From the NCBI RefSeq assembly GCF_019175285.1, contig NC_056528.1, positions 16,771,447-16,835,446 on the forward strand: a stretch of 64,000 nucleotides of DNA. The letters run 5' to 3'. The DNA is from Sceloporus undulatus (Eukaryota > Chordata > Lepidosauria > Squamata > Phrynosomatidae). Position 1 is the first letter of the stretch, and every line of letters begins with the position of its first letter. Positions 9,766 through 20,351 of the stretch are shown in pieces. Both the position numbers and the translations under genes were made by a program. Under the pieces are notes generated by a model. That model worked only from the letters and a program-made list of their open reading frames with translations. It ran no database searches and was not told the origin of the DNA.

Positions 9766-10600
9766 CTGAAGACGCTGAGAGTCTAAAATGTTCAAGACAT
9801 TAAAGGAATAATAGGATTGATCTACTGGTTGCTGGTGGTTCTGTGCCCCTTAAAAGTACACTGGCAAGAATGTCTTTGCACTTTTTAAGGGTCTAACTAC
9901 ACAATATGCTTAGCATGCTTTTGGAAGAGGTGTTGCCTCATATGGTGAGAGATGTCTGTTTGTCGTAGCACTGGCTTTCGCCCACCTATATTTACCTTGC
10001 TTTGTTTTATGGTTCACGGGAAGATGAAAACTAGCTTAAGCTGGAATTATGGATGCTAAGGCACATATCTCCTACTGCTGGAGGGAAACCATATTAATCA
10101 CAGGGAGAACACATACCCCCTCACTACCTTGTTTGATACCTTTGCTTTGGTGAAACCAGAATGGACCAAACACTCCATCTTTTATAATCAGCCTAATAGT
10201 AGCTCTCAAAATGGAGACCTCTCAGTTCCATTTCTCAAGCTTTGTTAAGTGAAGCTGCTAAAGATTTCCTTTGCATGCAAAGCATGTGTTCAGCTGCTGA
10301 GATAGGGCCCTTTCCCTCAATAAATAAATCCTATGTCTGCCATATAACCAGTGAAGTTATTTATCTATCTAGCCCTGGACTTTTATTGGTACTAGATCCC
10401 AGAGGAGTTTGGCAGAGGTCTTTCACGTTATCATTTCTGGATTCTTTTAACAAGAGGTTCCAGGATTGGCACTACAAACCTATTCATGCAAAGCATCTTT
10501 AGCCCTGAGCGACTGTCTCTCTGCTGAGTGTCAATTCTGCCAATATTTGTTGGGCCTTAGAGTTATTATAACCAATTACTTTTACAAAGTAATTTGTAGT
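9766..10600. other. interval without recognised features
   Basis: No gene or known repeat seen. Confidence 0.5.
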
Positions 10601-10606
10601 CACAAA

Positions 10607-10652
10607 TCTTCCTTCTTTCTTTCCTTCCTTCCTTCCTTCTTTTTTTCCTTCC
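10607..10652. repeat. (CTTC)n microsatellite
   Basis: Imperfect CTTC/CTTT repeat of about 45 bp. Confidence 0.9.
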
Positions 10653-11320
10653 TCATTCCCACACACTTTATTTGCAAACAAGGGAGCCACGAGACCTTAT
10701 AGCATTACACCTTGACCTCTCTGTAGCCCAGCGTGAAATATGAAATAGTAGTTTTAATTACAAAAAGAGGAGGGCGTCTTATTTGTTTAATATTTAATGC
10801 ACCTTGGCTGTTTGCATTTTGAAAACTGCTGTGCAAAACATCTTTGCTGGGTGACCAGGTTTGTGGGTGGGAGGATGGATGTGACAAATTCCTCCCTCTT
10901 TCCCCAGCCCAGGATATTGCTGTTCTTGGAAAAGCTCTGGATGAACTTTCTGCTGATCGGTTTTTATGGATACGGTTCTCCAGAGATGTATTTCTCTGTG
11001 AAGAATTGCCCTGGAATGTTGCACAGAAGCTCAAGATTGTGAGAGATAGGCAAGGAACTTCCAAAGAGCAGATGTTTCTTCCAAAGAGAGCGATGTCCCA
11101 GAATGAGGCTATATTGGGGCATTCTGGGAAATGAATATGGCAGCTCCCAGCTGCTTCTACCACCAAGTAACTCTAAGGAATAACTAAAATACAGTAACTA
11201 AAATAACTCTAAGGAAAGGGGTGATGAGACTGCTCAACTGAAATATTTAAGTGCGGTCCAAGAAAGGAAGGTGTATATTTGTTCTTCTGCTCTAGAGGGT
11301 AGGTCCAGGTCTAATGTTTT
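10653..11320. other. interval without recognised features
   Basis: Two overlapping frames of 96-153 codons on opposite strands (10705-11166 and 10844-11134) show no recognisable domain and are not called as genes. Confidence 0.45.
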
Positions 11321-11323
11321 AAT

Positions 11324-11465
11324 GGACTTTATCACACAGGGGCTTTAAACAGTGATTATCCTGTGAACATTGCACGGTCGAGATTAAAGTTTTCACATGA
11401 CATCGTGATTAAAGAGCCATTATCCCAGGAATAAACAGGCAATAAATTGCAACAAGACGGGTGAG
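11324..11465 (+). mobile_element. MITE family D, short copy
   Basis: Starts near GGACTTTATCACACAGG and carries TTATCCTGTGAACATTGCAC, then CATTATCCCAGGAATAAACAGGCAATAAA. The same modules occur at 48485-48775. Confidence 0.55.
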
Positions 11466-12135
11466 GTATTGAATCCTAAAGAGTGTTCCCACAAGACGTG
11501 AAAGTCGTCTGATTGTAAAAACACGCCGTCCCCCCAACTACGCATCTTGCTCTTCCTATGGTAGTCTCAGTTGCATCATCCTACAATTGCGCATCTCTAC
11601 GTCTTCCCATAAACAACCTAAAAAACAGTGTCTCCAGCTAATTCCCCCCCTCAACTATATTTTCCACTCGTAGAGTGTGAGGTTTCATCTTCTTACCATT
11701 CTCTTCCTTTTCTTTGCATTTTGGTTTCTTTAACCTCTCCCCTCAACCTCCTCCTGCCCTCAAAAGCCCAATTCTTGATGATCTGATATAATCTTGTCAT
11801 CGGTACATTCTAGAAACACATGTGCACAAGATTTTCATTTCAACCCTGAGACAACAGGTAATTATTTGAGGGCATGTGCCAGGGGCTTATCAAATGGATT
11901 CATTTCTGCATTCATTACTCCCTTCAGTGAGGCATTTTACAAGTCAACTTCAAAGGTCAGGTGCAGCTGGTGAGAGTCCTCTCCCACTCCCTTGCATTTC
12001 ATTCCCTTGTCCTTTCTTTGAGTGCCGAATCCAGTTTCCATCATCTTTATTTATGCGTGTGAGTGCTTATGCACCTGCCTGCCTGCCTCTCTCTTTCTGT
12101 CTACCTTCACAGGAGCAGGAATTATGTATCCCTCC
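11466..12135. other. interval without recognised features
   Basis: Pyrimidine-rich; no gene or known repeat seen. Confidence 0.5.
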
Positions 12136-12137
12136 AG

Positions 12138-12258
12138 AATTCAGATGTTGTTGGACTTCAACCTCCAGCAGCTCCGGTCAACAAAGATAATGGTGAGAAA
12201 TGCTGTGGGTTACAGTTCAACTACATTTGGAGAAGAGCACAATGCCCACCCCTGGTGT
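12138..12258. mobile_element. palindromic hAT-type MITE fragment
   Basis: CAGATGTTGTTGGACTTCAACCTCC and the partly complementary GGGTTACAGTTCAACTACATTTGG face each other. This is the common reptile small palindrome built around GTTGGACTTCAACTCCC. Confidence 0.6.
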
Positions 12259-12306
12259 ACAAAGTAAGCAAGAGAAAGAGAGAAGACAACCTCACTGTAT
12301 CTGTAT

Positions 12307-12360
12307 CATCATTATCATCATCATCATCATAATCATCATCATCATCATCATCATCATCTA
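12307..12360. repeat. (ATC)n microsatellite
   Basis: About 17 imperfect units, followed by TATTTATTTATATAGA. Confidence 0.95.
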
Positions 12361-12867
12361 TTTATTTATATAGAGGATGGTTCTCTGACGTTGGAATGTG
12401 TGATATTGCAAAAGGAGAAATGTCTGGCATGGCTTTGGATTTTTAGAGACTCCAGTGTTAGCACTATCTTCACCCGACAGTAGAAGACAAGTCAGGACCA
12501 AAGAGCAAGTTAGAACTGGAAGACAAACCAGGAGGCAGGACTGAGGAATAACCAAGGATGCAAGAATGCACCAGACTGTATTGTTCAGCTAGAAAAAACA
12601 GAAGCTCCTTTCTATATTTTTAAGTCCAGGAGGATCCAATGACCCTTTGGTTGGTTGGGGCAAACCATTCTAGGGTTTAAAGGTATTTTGCTGAGAAGCT
12701 TCCATGTGCAGTATGAACCTCAGCAAGAGATACCAGGCAACTACAGAAAGCAACCTTTTTCTGAAATTAAACGAGAGATTCCTGGCTTCTATAGAAAACA
12801 ACCCTTGGGGAAAAAATCTGGACCAGTTTCTTTTGACCGAACACTACCATTGAACCCACATAGGCCT

Positions 12868-13044
12868 AATGTGTGCCTCAGAAATAATGCAGCTTTGTGC
12901 TGTGGCTCAGTGCCCTGGAATCCGAGGAGTTGTAGTTCTGTGAGATATTTAGCTTTCTCTGCCAGAGAGCTCTGGGGTCACAACAAACTACAAACCCATA
13001 GCATGGACCCATGGCAGTTAAAGTGGTATCCTCCAGTGTGATTT
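12868..13044. mobile_element. palindromic MITE family E
   Basis: Inverted arms: GCAGCTTTGTGCTGTGGCTCAGTG on the left and CCATGGCAGTTAAAGTGGTATCC on the right, with TGTAGTTCTGTGAG facing CAACAAACTACAAACCC inside. Other copies are at 28679-28878, 29454-29660, 31785-31880, 35683-36018 and 60985-61175. Confidence 0.65.
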
Positions 13045-13199
13045 TTATGGTCAATGTTTGGTAGATGTTGGCCACAGAGTTGCGCTGGAGGACCTAGAGA
13101 TTCCAACAGAGGTGCTCTTAGGTAAAACTATAGTGTTTTCCCACTTTCTCAAGTTTCCTGCATCTCTAACCCCAGCAAATGTGGAGGGCCCACTGCACT
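13045..13199 (-). mobile_element. fragment of DNA transposon family A
   Basis: On the minus strand it begins CAGTGGGCCCTCCACATTTGC and carries CTCTAGGTCCTCCAGCGCAAC, as in the full element at 6583-6942. It directly abuts the family E element. Confidence 0.65.
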
Positions 13200-13431
13200 T
13201 CATTTCCATCCCTCTATATTTATCGACAACTGGAACATTTCCGTTCTTTGTTTGGATGATTTCAAGATTTTGCATCAAGAAATAAAAGCCATTTCCAGAT
13301 TGTGCATCTGGCTAAAAAAGAGAAAGAAAAGCAAGCAAGCAAGCAAGGCAATAGAGAAAGTCAAGTATCCGTGCTCTTGATCGTTAAATTGATTTCTCTG
13401 TATTCCTCTCCTTTGCTCCTATCCCTCTGAG

Positions 13432-13800
13432 AACAGTAGATTGAGAACATTACGGCTTTTTCATTTTGTTTTGACACGGCACCTTTAAAATTTCATGCCC
13501 GTGCGGGAGAGCCTCGTCAAAGTGACAGATAAAAGTTGACATTAATCTCCGCTGTGTCACTTTGGCGACTGGCTGTGTTTGATTTCCCCATTACCCTATG
13601 GGATCATCAGTGACAATACAAGAATACAATTCACGAGAATTTGGTTACCTTGCGCAGGGTGCTGTCGGGACGCGGCTCCCCGGAGTGATATTGTTTCATT
13701 TCCTGCAAATTAAGTCAAAAGCATGCCACAGAATGCCCCTGCGTGGTTGTTTTTATGCCTTAAATGACTGCGGGAATTAGTGGGCTCAGACTTTGTAGAG
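13432..13800. promoter_or_regulatory. candidate conserved non-coding element
   Basis: A repeat-free block of complex sequence. CAAAGTGACA (13518-13527) and TGTCACTTTG (13555-13564) are perfect inverted partners around a core with AGATAA and ATTAATCT. The block has more CpG than its flanks. Conservation was not tested. Confidence 0.35.
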
Positions 13801-13884
13801 CAGTGTTTAAGGGTGCAAAGGTTGGGCCGATGATAGATTCCTTTACAAAGGGACTTTCTGGCACTATATTGGGTTGTTCTCATT

Positions 13885-14012
13885 GCACTAAATCCTCAGT
13901 ATAAATGAATGGTTGCACAAACGTCAGGAATAAACTCTTCAAGAACATGGCCACGTAGCCCGAAAAAAACACAAAAAAACTATGGATGTCGGCCATGAGA
14001 GCCTTCGACTTC
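13885..14012 (+). mobile_element. Penelope-like retroelement fragment, terminal region
   Basis: AACGTCAGGAATAAACTC, AAGAACATGGCCACGTAGCC, CGAAAAAAACAC, CTATGGATGTCGGCCATGAG and GCCTTCGACTTCACA form a chain shared with 57367-57490 and with a repeat I recall as widespread in vertebrates. The assignment to Penelope-like elements is from memory. Confidence 0.45.
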
Positions 14013-14089
14013 ACATTTCCTATGTTTGTTGTTTTTGGTTTGTTTCTAGATTAGTCTGTTGTCCCTTCTTTTGACCCAGAGAGATTTTC

Positions 14090-14745
14090 AAGGTAACCAT
14101 ACCTTCCGTTGTTCTCAATTTGGTTGGGACAGTCCAATTCAATCCCACTTTTTCAGCTGCTTTAAAAAATGTCCCACTTTCTCTCTTCTCCTTCCACTTC
14201 CCCATTTTTAGCTGCTTTAAAACGTCCCAGTTGCTGTCTCCTCCTTCCGCTTTCCCATTGTATCCCCAGTTTGGTTGATGCAAAATGAATTCATAATCCA
14301 AAGTAGTTTGCATTCAAAGCTAGTATGGAGTAGTGGTTTGAGTGTTGGACGATGACTTTGGAGACCAGGGTTCAAATCCCTGCTGAGACATGAAACCCAT
14401 TGGGTGACCTTAGGTAAGCCACACTCTCTCATACTCAGAGGATGGTAATGGCAAACCCACTCTGAAGAAACTTGCCAAGAAAACCCTGTGATAGTGACAC
14501 TTTATGGTCGCCATAAATTGGAAATCACTGGAAGGAACACAACAACCACAAAGTTTGCATTCAGTTGATTCAGATGAGAGAACTAGAGAGCACAAGACAG
14601 AATCTTGGCCTTCCCAGTAGACCCAAGCAAAAGCAAACTGCTGTTGCCTTTCACAGCTTGTATGTTCTTTCTCATTAATAACTTTGGCCATCTTGACCAC
14701 ACTTTGTTGTTGTTTGGCCGCACACGTCTTGATTTTCATCTGTGG
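14090..14745 (-). repeat. interspersed repeat family X with a SINE inserted
   Basis: The minus strand follows the copy at 58895-59275: TGCGGCCAAACAAC, GTGGTCAAGATGGCC, GCAGTTTGCTTTTGC, CTACTGGGAAGGCCAAG, then AAGTGGGAT and GGACTGTCCC. It is split by the SINE at 14322-14551. Confidence 0.65.
14322..14551 (+). mobile_element. tRNA-headed SINE, full length, with target-site duplication
   Basis: Head with GGTTCAAATCC, body and tail are all present. TTTGCATTCA occurs on both sides (about 14306-14315 and 14554-14563) and is the likely target duplication. Confidence 0.85.
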
Positions 14746-15455
14746 AATGCGGAAGGATATGGGTGACTTGCATAAAAACTGCCTTGAAAAGTATGTGTGT
14801 GTGCATTTTCCTCATTTGTTATACAGTACAAGGTGATTTGAATTGAAGGGCGTATTCAGAGCAAATCTGGTCGATGCTTAATCTCACATCAAGGCTACTC
14901 ACTGTAACATCCCCTGTGATATCACAAGTCGCCAAGTCTCAGGTTTTGGCCCTGAAATCTCAGGGTTTGCAATAAACCTGCCATGCCAACACTAGTTATT
15001 TTCCATAACCACACAGCGCATCATTGAAAATTGTGGGCTCACTTTTGCCGATGATCATGACATTTGCTGACAATCCATTGGCACTGTCCCAGAAATGTGA
15101 CAGCACTGTGGACCAAACCAGAAGTGACAACATTTATGTAATGATGAGGGTGGTTACAAAACCTCGGGATGAAAAGCAATACTTTTGAGATACCAGTGAA
15201 TTAATTTTGTCAGGTTTTTAGAGCAGCAAGGGACAGCGGACATTTATGACAGGCCGGCTTGACAATCGGGACGCTGCTATTAACAAGTTGGCATTCTACC
15301 TAGCTAACAAATGAAAGTATTGATTTCAGTTAACCTGTCATGCAAATTCATAAATTACTTAATACACACACCTTTCTGCCTTTGTAAAGGGTCTATACCC
15401 TCAAACTTGGGATCTGGAACATTTTGCTTAGCCTATGCAAAAGGAAAAGCTTTTC
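14746..15455. other. interval without recognised features
   Basis: No gene. Parts of 14860-15220 read like an old repeat but only one copy is seen. Confidence 0.45.
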
Positions 15456-15459
15456 AACT

Positions 15460-15578
15460 ATCAAATAGGGGATGTGCTTTTTAATAAGATACATTTGCTA
15501 GTCCTATGAGGGATGGGCTTTCCCACCCTCAAATAAGGGATATCCCTTATAATAAGGGACACCTGTCAACCCTACAGT
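15460..15578. repeat. unassigned repeat with AAGGGATATCCCTTAT palindrome
   Basis: AATAAGGGATATCCCTTATAATAAGGG is palindromic at its centre and is followed by GACACCTGTCAACCCTAC, a motif I associate with a common lizard repeat of unknown class. Confidence 0.35.
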
Positions 15579-15705
15579 GAACCCTGTGGTGCAAGTGGAG
15601 TGCTGGATGCATTTGACAATGCCTGTAGCAACACAGCTGGATCAAAAACATGTCTATTGAAAAGTATCCTTCTTGGTCACAGATGCAGCAGTCACCAATA
15701 TAATG

Positions 15706-15870
15706 AAGCCTAAATACCCTAAAGGTACTGTATCCTGTCTGATCTTGGAAGCTAAGCAGGGTCAGCCCTAGTTAGTACTTGGGTGGGAGAGCGCCAATGA
15801 ATACAGGTGCTGTAGGCTATATTTCAGACGAAGGCGCTGGCAAAATCTCCTTTGAATATTCCTTGCTGGA
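15706..15870 (+). mobile_element. 5S rRNA-derived SINE
   Basis: About 90 bp closely follow the 3' two-thirds of vertebrate 5S rRNA: GTCTGATCTTGGAAGCTAAG, GTTAGTACTTGGGTGGGAGA and GGTGCTGTAGGCTAT, covering the Pol III internal control region. A non-5S body follows (GGCGCTGGCAAAATCTCC, TATTCCTTGC). It is not a 5S gene: it is diverged and lacks the mature ends. Confidence 0.8.
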
Positions 15871-15959
15871 TATTCCCTGGATAAAACAAGCCAGGGACAA
15901 CCCATGGTTATGGATTCAGATCTAATAACAAATTAGAGATTAAACAAGCCACGGTTAAT

Positions 15960-16350
15960 AACTGATCAATGGATTCTGCATTCATGGATTCAACCAGCCA
16001 CACTTTAAAAATATTCACACACAAAATTCTAAAAAAGAAAACCTTGATTTTGTCATTTTATATACAGGACCCTACGTATATAATGTACGTAGCGAGATCT
16101 TGTAGCACCTGTGAGACTAACTGTAATAAAGAAGTTGGCAGCATGAGCTTTCATAGACTTCAGCCTACTTCCTCAGATGCATACCAGTTACTCTCAAAGG
16201 TGCTACAAGATCTCTCTACATACTGATTCTACAGACTAACACAACTATATCGTTGAATTGCATATAATGGGACGTGAGCATCTTCAGATTTTGGTATCCA
16301 CAAAGAGTCCTGGGACCAAACCCCAGCGGATACCAAGGGCCCACTGTGTA
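15960..16350. mobile_element. Tigger/MER2-like DNA transposon split by an insertion
   Basis: 15960-16085 (GGATTCTGCATTCATGGATTC, AACCTTGATTTTGTC) and 16250-16350 (TTTTGGTATCCACAAAGAG, GGACCAAACCCCAGCGGATACC) look like two parts of one pogo-type element. A family F element separates them. Confidence 0.5.
16086..16250 (+). mobile_element. repeat family F, inserted copy
   Basis: GAGATCTTGTAGCACCTGTGAG, AAGTTGGCAGCATGAGC, CAGCCTACTTCCTCAGATGC and the inverted GGTGCTACAAGATCTCTC give it terminal complementarity. Relatives are at 37543-37640 and 54583-54795. Probably a DNA transposon. Confidence 0.55.
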
Positions 16351-16554
16351 TACAAATGAAATTGTAAAGATAATTTTTGGACACGTTTGTCTAATTCTTG
16401 AGAGTAAATGAAAACAATAAATACAGATATTGGTATTTGTGTTACAACACTTTTCCCATTGGGATCTTCCATTTTTATTTTACTGATATAACCTCAAATC
16501 CAGAGTGCGGATAGAGGAGCTTTGTAGATATTGCCATGTGCACATTGCAGCATT

Positions 16555-16622
16555 CCTCATCACTGGCTATGCTGGCCAAGGGTGCTGGGAGTTGCAGTCC
16601 AATAACCTCTCGGGGGGGGGGG
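16555..16622. repeat. hAT-type MITE fragment and poly(G)
   Basis: GCTGGCCAAGGGTGCTGGGAG and TTGCAGTCCAATAACCTC match one arm of the GTTGGACTTCAACTCCC palindrome family. A run of G follows. Confidence 0.45.
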
Positions 16623-16939
16623 TATCTTAAAATGGCAGCCAGTGGTTCCTTCCATCCTGTGGCTGTTTGATCTAATATATAGGCCTATGTATCTTTTTCT
16701 TTTCTTTCCCTTTTCCTCAGCTGGGCTTTTTAATTAACTTGTCATATCGCATGCTGGAAGGTTACCTGTCTGCTACTGACAAGCTGGCAAGCCCCATGGA
16801 ATATTGGCATTCGCCTGACAAGGCAGGTGGGCAGCGGGATCGAAAGGCAGATGGGGCTTCACCCCGACATGCTCTTGATTCCTTTAAACAGTTCCCTTTG
16901 GGAATTCGCTCCAAGGAGGTAATGCCTGGGCGGAAAGTA

Positions 16940-17180
16940 AGATACTACTAATACTAATAATGATGCCTTTTCTGTCCTTCGACAGGCGAGTCAAGGTATT
17001 GATAAAGATTTCAAACAGCTTTCTAATCAAAGCTCGCCTGTCATCGCCTGTAATCTTTTTTCTTCTCCTTTTTTGTTTTTTGAAGGTGGCCTTTGTAACT
17101 TGCTGAGCGGCTCTTGGCATGGCAAAGGGAAAAACCAGGTCCCTTCCTAATAAATTAAATGGGCTCGATTGTCTCCCTGG
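16940..17180. promoter_or_regulatory. candidate conserved non-coding element
   Basis: GACAGGCGAG (16981-16990) and CTCGCCTGTC (17033-17042) are perfect inverted partners around a core with GATAAAG and CTAATCAAAG, the latter a good TCF/LEF-type site. No repeat is recognised. Conservation was not tested. Confidence 0.35.
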
Positions 17181-17189
17181 TGCAGAGAT

Positions 17190-17900
17190 CAGGCTTTCTT
17201 CAAGGCTGGCAGTGATACAGCTGACCACAGATTCCAAGAGGTGGTTTGGCAAGTGATGTGAGCAATCCATTGGCGATGGGGAGGGGTGTGTATGTGTGTG
17301 TTGTTGTGAGTGTGTGTTGGAATTCCCCCCCCCCCCCCGTACACTACCAGCATCTTAGAGAGTTCAGATGGCTGGAGCATCTGGCTGGTTATAAAAACAA
17401 TTACTGAATTTCAACTCCATAAAAGAAAAATTGGGAGGCTTTTAGCAAGGGGAGGTGTTTGAATGCAAAATAAAAATAGGAAAGGATGACAGGGGGAATA
17501 GCTCAGATGAAGGGCAGAACTGTAGATGCTCAGGGGGTGAAATGGCAAACAGCTGTACTGGAGCCTCTGTTTTCATATCATCTGGTTCCTCCACTCCCTG
17601 ATAGAAACGGTGAAATCATTTTTCCCCTGCAAAAAAGAAAAATTGTAGTAAAGTATCCTATCTATTAGAAGTGGGGTGTGTGTGTACCTTCACTCCACTG
17701 CCCAGTTTTTCCAAGAGCAGGCGATGTTATTGTCACTGGCAGTTGACTCTCCTTACTTCATCACTTTCAAGGGAGATACCATACTGCCCTGCATGGTATG
17801 CCTAAGGGCATCAGACTATCTTAGGGGATGCAGGATAAAAGAATGTGGTAGGCAACAGTCTGATTTCCAACAAAGGGCAATGGCCAAGAGGCTCAACAGG
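17190..17900. other. interval with TG run and poly(C), otherwise unassigned
   Basis: A TG-rich tract at about 17284-17318 is followed by a poly(C) run (17326-17338). No gene seen. Confidence 0.5.
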
Positions 17901-17901
17901 T

Positions 17902-18124
17902 ACATAGCAATAGCAATAGCATTTACATTTCTATACCGCTTAATAGTGAATCCAGCACTCTCTAAGTGGTTTGCAATCTGTAAGCCAATTGCTCCCTACA
18001 AGCTGGGTATTCATTTTACTGACCTACGAAAGGATGGAAGGCTGAGTCAACCTGGAGCCCTCTGGGATCGAACTCACAACGTTGTGGCTGCAGGACTGCC
18101 ATTTAACTACCGCACCACCAGAGG
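17902..18124 (-). mobile_element. Sauria SINE, nearly full length
   Basis: On the minus strand the tRNA-like head (TGGTGGTGCGGTAGTTAAAT, with GAGTTCGATCCC), the GGTCAGTAAAATGAATACCC body and the GCGGTATAGAAATGTAAATG tail ending in ATTGCT repeats are all present. This family is characteristic of squamates. Confidence 0.85.
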
Positions 18125-18394
18125 TAAAGCTGGTCTATGACCATAATAAAAATGATCTGAACTGAACTAGGTAAAGCTTAGCAGCTGCTGCCCATTTGGA
18201 TTTAATACTTGAGAAGGGCTGCCAAGTGTCCCTTCCAAAAATGGTAAATGCATCAATGGCTCATGCAGAGGCACAGGGAACAGGCTCCTTAGACAGGATT
18301 TTGCACAATGGCTGCAATGGCAGGTCACATTAACCTACGATTGCTGTTAGCCATGTTTTATGCTTTAGTTGTAAATTGTCCTAGAAACACAGTT

Positions 18395-18605
18395 AGATCC
18401 TTATCACATGAGTAAAGAAATCCCAAATGGAATGGTAGAGCAGCATCTTTCTTTGTGTCGCTCTGCGTAGCGTCGTATCCCATCCATTCTCTTTCCAAGG
18501 GAGTTGGTTGTAAAAGCATACCTTTTACATGCTGGAAAAACCCATTCGACAAAAGGCACACTTTTATGATAGGAAGGAGAATGGAAGTGCTATGGCGTCA
18601 TGCAG
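18395..18605. mobile_element. MITE family G, copy 1
   Basis: GGTTGTAAAAGCATACCTTTTAC, GCTGGAAAAACCC and ACAAAAGGCACACTTTTAT parallel modules at 45150-45215 in the same order. Internal inverted complementarity is evident. Confidence 0.5.
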
Positions 18606-18989
18606 AAAGGCACAGAGAAAGAGGCAACCCTCCTACTCTGTTTCAGATTTCTTTGCAATAAGACTCTTAGGCCCTTCTCCCCATTTCTGTCTTGCTTCTT
18701 TCCCATTCTTTTGTCAGAGATTTTGTCGGGTGCTCAGCTGGATACACACAAGCCAGGCACACACCACGGTTCTGGATTCAGGTGTAATGCAGACTGGGCC
18801 ATCATCTTGTCCTGGTTCAAAGGTGTAGCAAAAAGGCATGAAAAACCACTATGTAGAAGCACAGGAACCAGGCTCCTTTGAAGGGTGAGTTAATTTTTAC
18901 CTTAGACACGGTAAACATACATTTCCTACAGTTTTCCAAGCAGCCGTTTCAACGGAATAGATAAAGCCACCCGATGGACTGATACATAT

Positions 18990-19330
18990 ATGAATTAACA
19001 ATTCTGCTCTGTTTCTGAACCTCTTGCCAGCTAGGAGCTGGGGGCCGGTGCAGGTGGCCGAGGCAAATCTGCAGCGCCCAGTGGAAAACTGTCAGCGCCT
19101 CCAAATGCCCTCTCTCCCTCTCTCTCTCTCCCTCTTCCCCCCCTCCGTCCTTTATTTTCAAATTAAGTTCATCCTTCATGCCGCAAAGAGAGATAAGCCC
19201 CCTGAGCCACCTGCCTGCTTCCTTTGCTGAAGCAGGACTCAACGTCTCATCAACTTCCTTGTGCTAGGTCAGATATTTTACGCTGGCAAAAAAAGAAAGA
19301 TCCTAGATAAAGGCTGAGGGGTCCGAGTCG
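18990..19330. promoter_or_regulatory. candidate conserved non-coding block
   Basis: Repeat-free apart from a CT-rich run near 19110-19145. Contains AGAGATAAGCCCCCTGAGCC and CAGATATTTTACGCTGGC. It is suggested only by complexity and lack of repeats. Confidence 0.25.
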
Positions 19331-20195
19331 GGGAGGCCAGCTGGCTTTTCAGTGGGTGGTTATTCCTTTTTTATTTTAATGGCCGTGCCCTTCTTCTGGC
19401 CTGTTTCATTTGTTTTCTACTCAAGCAAAAGCAAAAGCAACAAAAATTAAAAATAAAAATGCATCTCTAAGTCAGTGATTCCCAAATTGCATACATCCTT
19501 TTGTTTATTTCTATCTTACCTTGAGGCCAGGACTCCCCAGACAAACAGAAGAGCAGTAAAATCACATAATAGCAGAAGGTTTAGCATTAAATGACTACAG
19601 CAGCATGTATAAATGCAATGGAGGATCCATTCAAAAAGGCTTTAACTTATCCAGTAATTTTAAACCTGTATCTAAAAGCCAGATTAGATGGGATGGCCGT
19701 TTATAGATCATAAGCACAGCCTCTCCCTCTCTCTCTCAAACACACACTTTCATTTTTAAGCTGCCCTGTTGAACCTGAAACCCTGTCTGCATAAAGTCTC
19801 TTTGGTTAAACTTATGTTTGTAACCTGGTTTTGTCCAAGAGCACTGAATTTCACTGCTCTGTGGCTATGATTTTACCTAGACACAGTGTGGTCACTTATG
19901 TGACCCAAACAGAGGCTGTAGCTTTTCACAAAATATACTTTGCTGTTGTGGCGACCCAAAGGCAAACAGGATACTTTCTGTTGTTTTCCATCTCTGAAAG
20001 ATGCAGCTGTAAAGATGGGGCAACCTGATAATTCTGTTCTGAGTTTGGCTGAGAAAGGTTCAAGGAATATCTCCAGTTCTTTACTGATTTAGGAACTATA
20101 GAGAGAATGTAAAGCACTTAGAGATCCTGTTGAAAGGAGCAAAGATGCCACAGGCTTAGAGAAACAAACTGCAGACTTTATTATAGGAAGACAAT
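19331..20195. other. interval without recognised features
   Basis: No gene or known repeat. Short A-rich and CT-rich runs only. Confidence 0.45.
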
Positions 20196-20198
20196 TAT

Positions 20199-20351
20199 GT
20201 AATCATGGAATCTTACATATGGAAAGGTCTGCAAGGGCCATCTAACCCAACTCCCTGCCATGTAGGAATGCACAACTAAAGCACTCCTGAAAGATGCCCA
20301 TCCAACTTTGGTTTAAAGACCTCCAAAGAAGGCAAGTCCACCACCCCAAAG
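20199..20351 (-). mobile_element. CR1 LINE 3' end, interrupted
   Basis: The plus strand starts ATCATGGAATC and continues GGAAAGGTCTGCAAGGGCC, CAACTCCCTGCCATG and GACCTCCAAAGAAGGCAAG, which is the CR1 3' terminus read backwards. The SPIN-type element follows directly. Confidence 0.7.

Noticed and set aside
10705-11166. 153-codon open frame on the minus strand
   Set aside because: No domain, atypical composition and overlapping frames on the other strand.
15725-15821. Functional 5S rRNA gene
   Set aside because: Diverged, lacks mature 5S ends and a T-run terminator, and continues into a SINE body.
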